A stretch of 64,000 bases of DNA, from NCBI RefSeq assembly GCF_027943255.1, contig NC_072895.1, positions 78,928,001-78,992,000 on the forward strand, in the 5' to 3' direction. Below, one piece after another: positions 58,091 to 64,000 of the stretch. Positions within the stretch are counted from its first letter, which is position 1; every line of letters begins with the position of its first letter. The notes beneath the pieces are model-generated. The model was given only the letters and a program-made list of their open reading frames with translations. It made no database searches and was not told the DNA's origin. The stretch comes from Anastrepha obliqua. Its lineage: Eukaryota; Arthropoda; Insecta; Diptera; Tephritidae. A program made the translations under genes and the position numbers.

Positions 58091-59027
58091 GTCTTCGTTG
58101 CTCGGTACATCCTAGTGATGCCAATCCTGGGTTATCAATCTTATATGTGAACAATTCCACGATTTTCGAAACTTAATTTTTAATTCCTTATGAAGTTTAT
58201 GGAATGGAGACTACAGTTTCTGCGGCAGTATATTCATAAGTATATACAAAAGCCGTTAGTCCCCCCTTATACGCACCCAAATAGCTTTTCATCATAATCG
58301 AATTTAATCCAATATATTCTGCACTTAATCGTCCCACTATGGCATTTTCGTTGTATAACGATTTTTGTTTGCATACTTTTCCCACCTACCTATTTCACAG
58401 TTGTAATTAATTTTCTCACAGTACTGTAGTCGTTATTCACAACCGTACACACCCCACACAACTCTTCAAATGAAGTAGAAGCAAATGACCATAAGGCTGT
58501 TTTGTGACTTGATGTGAAAAAAACAAGAACATGGAGAGAATGTTGAAATAATGATTCGAAAGTAACCAGACAATTTCTCTGCAGGGTATGTATGTTCAAG
58601 AATCTAAAAAAAATAATCTTTTAATTATGTTTGCTTGATTTACCCTACTTGAGGCGATTTTTTACAACGTATTTGCATACAATGTACATATTTGCTTTAC
58701 TGACTGGATGATCTTCTTATCAGTTGTGATAAGTAAAATATTTTTTGTAAGCAACAACTTAGCTTGACTCATTAGATTGATTTACTGGCACGTTTGCATG
58801 TAGGTATGTATGTACATATGTATGTTTGGACATAGTCAATCACAGCAAATGCTATTGTGACGCTTAATCATTTGCAAACGACGACAGTAATAACATTGGG
58901 AGATTGGAATAAAATTGTTATTTTCTTAATTGTTTCAGTTCAAAATCAGGTTGAGCGAAAAGATTCCCTGGCACGTTAATGTACATATTTGTGTATATAA
59001 TTCCGCTTTTCAAACGTGCATATCTCT
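58091..59027. other. No gene recognised
   Basis: AT-rich, with a GTATGTATGTACATATGTAT repeat at about 58803-58825. No coding sequence. Confidence 0.4.
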
Positions 59028-59155
59028 TAATGTACGGGGGTCGTTTGAATAGTACGTGCGAAAATAAAACCTACTTAATTGTTTGGGATAAACCTTTTTA
59101 TTTTTCGACATAGTCTCCTTGACTATTTTTTCGGCATAGTCTCCTTTTATACGGG
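59028..59155 (-). mobile_element. 3' end of a DD34D-type mariner
   Basis: The minus strand reads KGDYAEK and, duplicated a few codons later, a GDYVEK-like end before a stop. This is the usual carboxyl terminus of DD34D mariner transposases. It is followed by TTTATTTTCGCACGTACTAT and TCAAACGACCCCCGTA, a mariner-like terminus. Only about 130 bp survive, directly beside the second RTE fragment. Confidence 0.62.
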
Positions 59156-59159
59156 GTGT

Positions 59160-60226
59160 AGGGCAGATCGCCTCCGCGTGGTACACCCTGGGTACCGCTA
59201 AATGATCGTCGGCCTCAACGGCCTTCCTGAACGATACACTCGGAGGGAACACTTCCCGAACTTGTTAAATAGTGACAGCTGTGCATGCCACGGAGAATGT
59301 GAAGATCCCGATACCCCAATCGTTGACGACGGAATTGTCGTTCCGCTACCTGACCATGATGAGGTGAGAGTAGCGATAGTGCGGCTAAAGAAGAACAAAG
59401 CCGCGGGAACCGATGGACTGCCGGCTGAGCTATTCTAACATGGTGGCGAGTAGCTGGTAAGGTGCATGCATCAGCTTCTATGCAAGATATGGTCGGATGA
59501 AAGCATACCTGCCGAATGGAATTTTAATGTGCTCTGCCCAATCTATAAGAAGGGTGATCCTCCAATCTGTGCGAATTATCGCGGGATTAGTCTTCTAAAT
59601 ATCGAATATAAGGTTCTACCGAGCAAATTGTGTGAGACTTGAAGGCTGAAGCTCATCATCAACCAACTGATTGGTCCTTACGAGTGTGGCTTTAGACCTG
59701 GAAAGTACACCATCGACCAGATATGCACAATACGTCAAGCCTTGGAAAATACCCATGAAAGCAAAATCGACACACAGCATCTTTTCGTCGACTTCGAAAC
59801 TGCATTAAGAATACGAAAAGGAGTTACCTATATGCCGTGATGTCTGAATTTGATATCCCTGCAAAACTAATACGGGTATGCAAGATGATGTTGCTCAATA
59901 CTAGCAGCGCCATCAGAATTGGGAGGTTTCAAAGGAGGTTTCAAACAGGGTAACTCGCTGTCGTATAACTTCTTTACCCTGATGTTGATTACCCAGAGAA
60001 AGATTCTGCGAAAGATTGTTTGGTCTTTGCACATTGGGTCAATGGTACCAGCTGGTGGTAGCGGAGGAAGAGGAAGTCCTCCTCTGCATTGGAAAGATCA
60101 AGTGCAGTAGGACTTGGCTTCACATGATGTGTCCAACTGGTGCTCGTTAGCACGAGAAAGAAACAACTGGCGCACTTTGTAAAGTCGGTCAATATCGCGT
60201 AAGCGGTTATCGCGCCAATTAAGAAG
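59160..60226 (+). mobile_element. RTE-type LINE fragment 2 with (AAG)n tail
   Basis: Starts upstream of the RT: PDHDEVRVAIVRLKKNKAAG, TDGLPAELF then a stop. It goes on with WNFNVLCPIYKKGDPPICAN, YRGISLL, QLIGPYECGFRPGKYTIDQI and LFVDFETAL, after which the frame breaks. A deletion removes the YADD region and rejoins at RKILRKIVWSLHIGSMVPAG. The 3' end GTAAGCGGTTATCGCGCCAATTA with AAGAAGAAG (60196-60230) matches fragment 1. A partial SINE follows at once. Confidence 0.87.
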
Positions 60227-60230
60227 AAGA

Positions 60231-60352
60231 ATACACTCGGAGTTTTGGCATTGCCTGCCGAGGGGCGACCACTAAAACTTTTTCTATCATTTGGTGTTTC
60301 ATATACGGAGCTTCGAATCTATGCACTTCCAAATGGTAGTCATGCACCACCC
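60231..60352 (-). repeat. tRNA-Ser-like SINE, copy S8 (head-side fragment)
   Basis: A minus-strand piece from ATACACTCGGAG through CGAGGGGCGACC to a damaged tRNA-like head (AAATGGTAGTCATGCACCAC). The tail half is absent and the fragment abuts the RTE (AAG)n tail. Confidence 0.78.
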
Positions 60353-60375
60353 GTATTCTCAATATATACTATATT

Positions 60376-60612
60376 TATATAATTGGCGCGTACACCCTTT
60401 TTGGGTGCTTGGCCGAGCTCCTCCTCCTATTTGTGGTGTGCGTCTTGATGTTGTTCCACAAATGGAGGGATCTATAGTTTCAAGCCGACCCCGAACAGCA
60501 GATATTTTTATGAGGAGCTTTTTCATGGAAGAAATACACTCGGAGGTTTGCCATTGCCTGCCGAGGGGCAACCGCTATTAGAAAAATGTTTTTCTTAATT
60601 TTGGTATTGCAC
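60376..60612 (-). repeat. tRNA-Ser-like SINE, copy S9 (head missing)
   Basis: Minus strand. Complete tail (TAATTGGCGCGTACACCC reading plus) and body to AAAAATGTTTTTCTTAATTT, but the tRNA-like head is gone. It lies just 24 bp from S8, so the two may be parts of one rearranged copy or two insertions. Confidence 0.85.
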
Positions 60613-61049
60613 CCGTGGTTTCAATAGTCAGGGTAAAAATGATTTATTTCTTAACAGTTCACAGTTATTGCAGGTTATCTTGAAATAAGGAAATATGGTG
60701 CGGATGCAAATAGCCTTGCATACGCTACTGGGCTTATTTCCCTGCATATTAGTTGGTCTATGGCGTCAGTCTTCACTTTTAGATAAAAAAAACTGATGTA
60801 GAAATCTAAATGTGATTTTTTTTGCTAGTATATAAATGTGCTTCCCTTTACATTGTCACCATTACATCAGTGTCTGCCAGATATTCATTTGCAGTGATGT
60901 GTAAAATTCTTTATCCTACTTGGAAACAAACTGTGTTCCATTACAATAAAATAACTTTACATACGAAGAAGTTTCCAAATGTATGTATGCATAAAATAAA
61001 TTTTGTGCACTAAACAGCTGATCATAAGCTTGGCAGAACCATCAGAAAA
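60613..61049. other. No gene recognised
   Basis: AT-rich spacer with no conserved reading frame. Confidence 0.4.
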
Positions 61050-61560
61050 TTCAGAAAAGTGCTTAAGCTTTTTGGAACAAAGATAATATTTAGCGAATCA
61101 ATCGCCTTAGAGAAATCCCGATGGCAAAGAAAAGATGGGTCACCGTTGTCCAACTGCAGCCTTGTCATCAAGTAATTTTTATCATATCCGTAAAGCAGCT
61201 ATACTTAGGTCTAAATCCAAACTGCGGTGGGGACAATAAATTATATTCCTGGATAAATGATGACATTTGCTTTTCCATCAGCGACTCGCACAACTTTGGA
61301 AAGGCTGGTGAAATGCTTACAGAGCTATAATCACTAGAACTTGTAGCATTGCTCTTTTTGGTTACAGAGATGATGATAGCCCTTTTCCACTCTATTTGAA
61401 AACATGAAGTTGTGAAGCAGTGCTTCATAATATTGGTTAGAGTGCTTGAAATGATAGCACAAGCTTCACAAATATCCATCGTCTCCAATGGCATTCGACT
61501 TGATACCCTTACAGATATCAAAACTTCTGATTCCGATACCCTGAACTGTACTTTAAACGA
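61050..61560 (-). mobile_element. LINE reverse transcriptase fragment (fingers to motif A)
   Basis: The minus-strand frame reads NIMKHCFTTSCFQIEWKRAI, SDYSSVSISPAFPKLCESLM, EKQMSSFIQEYNLLSPPQFG and FRPKYSCFTDMIKIT (61168-61521). In another phase below 61168 it gives a DFSKAIDSLN-like motif A. This is a typical order for the RT of jockey/CR1-type LINEs. The catalytic YADD block and the C-terminus are missing. A different family from the RTE and R1 pieces. Confidence 0.75.
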
Positions 61561-61678
61561 AAGTGCTAATAAAATTTAGAGCTGGAGAATTATTGCTGCT
61601 TTTGCAGGCGCTAGTAAAATAGTCATTAAGGATTTCAGGGCAAATTCACTTCAGACTTACATTTTCCATTTGCATTAT

Positions 61679-61995
61679 ATATATATAATTGGCGCGTACA
61701 CCCTTTTTGGGTGTTTGGCCGAGCTCCTCTTCCTATTTGTGGTGTGCGTCTTGATGTTGTTCCACAAAATGGAGGGACCTACAGTTTCAAGCCGACTCCG
61801 AATGGCAGATATTTTTATGAGGAGCTTTTTAATGGCAGAAATACACTCGGTGGTTTGCCATTGCCTGCCGAGGGGCGTCCGCTTTTAGAAAAATGTTTTT
61901 CTTAATTTTGGTATTTTCACTGAGATTCGAACCAACGTTCTCTCTGTGAATTGCGAATGGTAGTCACGCACCAACCCATTCGGCCACGGCGGCCG
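61679..61995 (-). repeat. tRNA-Ser-like SINE, copy S10, with 12-bp target duplication
   Basis: Full-length minus-strand copy. The direct repeat CATTTGCATTAT (61667-61678 and 61996-62007) marks the insertion. Tail hairpin ACACCC...GGGTGT is intact, head GGCCGCCGTGGCCGAATGGG, B box GGTTCGAATCTCAG. One of the best copies to define the family ends. Confidence 0.93.
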
Positions 61996-62007
61996 CATTT
62001 GCATTAT

Positions 62008-63326
62008 GGTTTTTTAAATTACGCCAAACGCGTGTTCAAAAAATAAGGCGGGCTACGTACATTTAACTTTTGATTATTATTATTTTTTACTCATATGTTG
62101 GTTCAGTCGCCTCGCAGATTTGTTCACGGTTTTAGCAATACATCATGTTTGTGTTCGGCGTTTTCTGCTATCGACTTTTGGCTCCTGGACTCTTCCATTG
62201 GGATGATTGGGCTTTGGTTTCGATGTTACAACCATGTACTATACCATATAACCATCATAGAAAAATGGCTACCCTATTCTTAGTTTTGAAATGTGACCGG
62301 ATCTCGTCTGAAAAGTCCGTTCAATAGAATGAAACTGATTATTTTTTCGTGCTTACTCAACTTTACAAAGACTGATCACACAAATCACGGTTGAATTTTA
62401 AATATAAAAACAACAATTACCAATATAGATATACATACAAGTATATGTATGCATGTAGGTGTGAAAAATCACTATAAATCATTCCAGCATACAATAAATT
62501 ATTTAGAAACAATAAGTGAAAGACATAATTAGCAGAAAAATGCTGTTACGAATAGGTGTTAGACAATCACGTTTGCGTACCCGCCACACCAGTCACATGA
62601 CTAATATTGTTTTAACTCAATCGAATTAAATATTTTATGAAACTATTTTGGTACACAGTAAACAATGATCGTTTAAAGCATTTCGTATTGCAATTCAGAA
62701 ATTATACCTTGACATGTAAATTGGATTGTCACACCTGCCACCGGGCACCGGAATGAGCTAACATATTTGTTTGCACTATGGATATTCAGAAGTGAAAAGT
62801 AAAAGTTGTAGTCGTATATACATAGTACATATATAGTAGTACATAGGCGCACTAATATAATTTGGCATAAGGGATCAGCACAAGAGATCTGACGAAACTT
62901 TGTTGATAGTTTGAAAGAAGGTAGGACTAAAATTATCAGAAGAAAGATTGAACTCAAGGGAATCTATGTAATGTGGACAGACTATAGAAGGTATACTTAT
63001 TTATGAAATCTTTCACTTTATTTATTTATTTATTTATTGATTGCTCTGATTGCTCTTACAGACTAAGCATTAGCTGAACAAATTTAAGCAACTTTATTTT
63101 AAAGCTACTTATTTCTAAACTAAAATTTAGATCTTCAACATATTGTTCTTCCACGGATAATCGCATTTTAATTACGGCTAAAACCTCGTTCAGAGATGTT
63201 AATTAAAATTTTTGTGTTAACAAAAAACTAGCATAGCCTACAAAAACAGTGGGCCATAAGTATGTGTAAGTACATGTTTTAGTTTTTCAAAATTTGATTA
63301 TAAACATATGTACATATATGTATGTA
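62008..63326. other. No gene recognised
   Basis: Frames at 62095-62283 and 62673-62957 carry no motif. A TTTATTTATTTATTTATTGA run lies near 63018-63038. Confidence 0.4.
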
Positions 63327-63545
63327 TATAATTGGCGCATACATCTACTACTAACTTTTTAGGCGAGTTCTTTCTTCAATGTGTGATGTGCGTATTGACT
63401 TTGCCCCGCAAATGGAGGACCAAGAGCGGTTTGCCGCCTCTGCATGACAGACAGTTTTCTATGAGAAGCTTTGCAGTTTGCTATTGCTTTGCAGTTTGCT
63501 ATTGCTTTGCAGTTTGCTATTGCCTGTCGAGATGCGATAATTATA
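63327..63545 (-). repeat. tRNA-Ser-like SINE, copy S11 (diverged, with internal triplication)
   Basis: Minus-strand remnant: TAATTGGCGCATACA tail, GTGATGTGCGTATTGACTTT, CCCGCAAATGGAGGACC and a TTGCCTGTCGAGATGCG end. An 18-bp unit GCTTTGCAGTTTGCTATT is repeated three times at 63471-63524 in place of the single TTTGCCATTGCC block of other copies. Confidence 0.72.
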
Positions 63546-63882
63546 CTGTATGGCACTAGCAAAAGAATAACAGGGTTCCGACAATGGATTCTAGTATAGA
63601 GGATTAGTGTCTCGGCGATTTGAAAGTTAATGTGAGAATTTTAATTCAAGAGGATGTTCAAATTTTTCACCCATTTGCAATTTATTATGGTAAATCGGCA
63701 TGTGATCCTTACATATTAGATATTATTCCTAACACATAAATGGCACTAATCTTATTGCATTCACCTCTTTTTCAGTTAGTACTAATCTTAAAACGGCATT
63801 AGGTAAATTTTCATGATATTCTATTCAATAGTTCGTGAGTTATTGTGCTAAGAGTGACGCAACTTTTGTTATTTTCAAAACA
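63546..63882. other. No gene recognised; probable mariner 5' flank
   Basis: The last ~100 bp before 63883 probably contain the 5' terminal repeat of the next mariner. Its partner lies outside the window. Confidence 0.4.
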
Positions 63883-64000
63883 ATGGATCACAAAGAACTT
63901 CGCGTTTTAATTTTAAACTGTTCCTTGATGGCGAAAAATACCGTTCAGTCGAAGCAATGGCTTGAAAAGTGTTATGGAGACTCCGCTCCATAAGAAACAA
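63883..64000 (+). mobile_element. Mariner transposase N-terminus, truncated by window end
   Basis: An ATG at 63883 opens MDHKELRVLILNCSLMAKNT then VQSKQWLEKCYGDSAP, a helix-turn-helix start typical of DD34D mariners, and meets a TAA about 35 codons in. The rest lies beyond the window, so the state of the whole element is unknown. Confidence 0.68.

Noticed and set aside
1..64000. CRISPR arrays, bacterial operons, riboswitches, integrated virus genes
   Set aside because: None seen. Gene structure, introns and transposon content are those of an insect nuclear genome, and no retroviral or other viral protein motif was recognised.

Overview
This is an AT-rich nuclear window from a higher dipteran, most likely a tephritid fruit fly. 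The evidence is a complete intron-bearing acid sphingomyelinase gene of fly type, several DD41D ('rosa'-type) mariner transposases of the kind first described in Ceratitis rosa, and many CATACATACATATGTATG-like simple repeats. Genus cannot be decided from the sequence alone. There is no prokaryotic operon, CRISPR array or viral gene.

The only host gene I can support strongly is Asm, on the minus strand at 18740 to 13867. It has five coding exons, 696 codons plus stop. Its last intron (about 2.6 kb) holds a hAT-like palindromic element and a LINE fragment. One further plus-strand piece (45789-45929) looks like a terminal coding exon of an unrecognised gene, at low confidence.

The rest is largely a transposon graveyard. 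0-10 kb: a mariner remnant, two RNase H-bearing LINE tails, a hAT-like palindromic MITE, and a mariner/RNase H chimeric reading frame. 9.9-13.4 kb: a 1.1-kb hAT-like element with an 8-bp target duplication and a 741-bp TTAA-flanked element. 13.9-18.7 kb: Asm. 19.7-21.8 kb: a mariner split by a SINE and by a LINE with a 12-bp duplication. 23-35.5 kb: mariner, LINE and SINE remnants. 37.8-41 kb: a Helitron-like element and several mariners, one interrupted by a SINE. 42.6-43.3 kb: a second TTAA element. 46.2-47.5 kb: a nearly intact DD41D mariner with a single nonsense codon. 51-52.3 kb: an R1-type LINE. 55.3-57 kb: an open but N-terminally truncated DD41D transposase abutting a deletion-derivative mariner with perfect 102-bp inverted repeats. 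57-60.2 kb: two RTE-type LINE fragments. 60.2-63.6 kb: SINE copies and a LINE fragment. The last bases start another mariner that runs off the window.

The most interesting relationship is between a tRNA-Ser-like SINE (about 11 copies here) and the RTE LINE. Both end in the same architecture: CTCGGCCA, then a 19-nt hairpin-forming segment, then CGCGCCAATTA. This suggests the SINE is mobilised by RTE machinery. Other points worth checking are three copies of one hAT-like palindrome inserted at ATATGTA-like 8-bp sites, and two TTAA-flanked families that share an internal core but have different ends.
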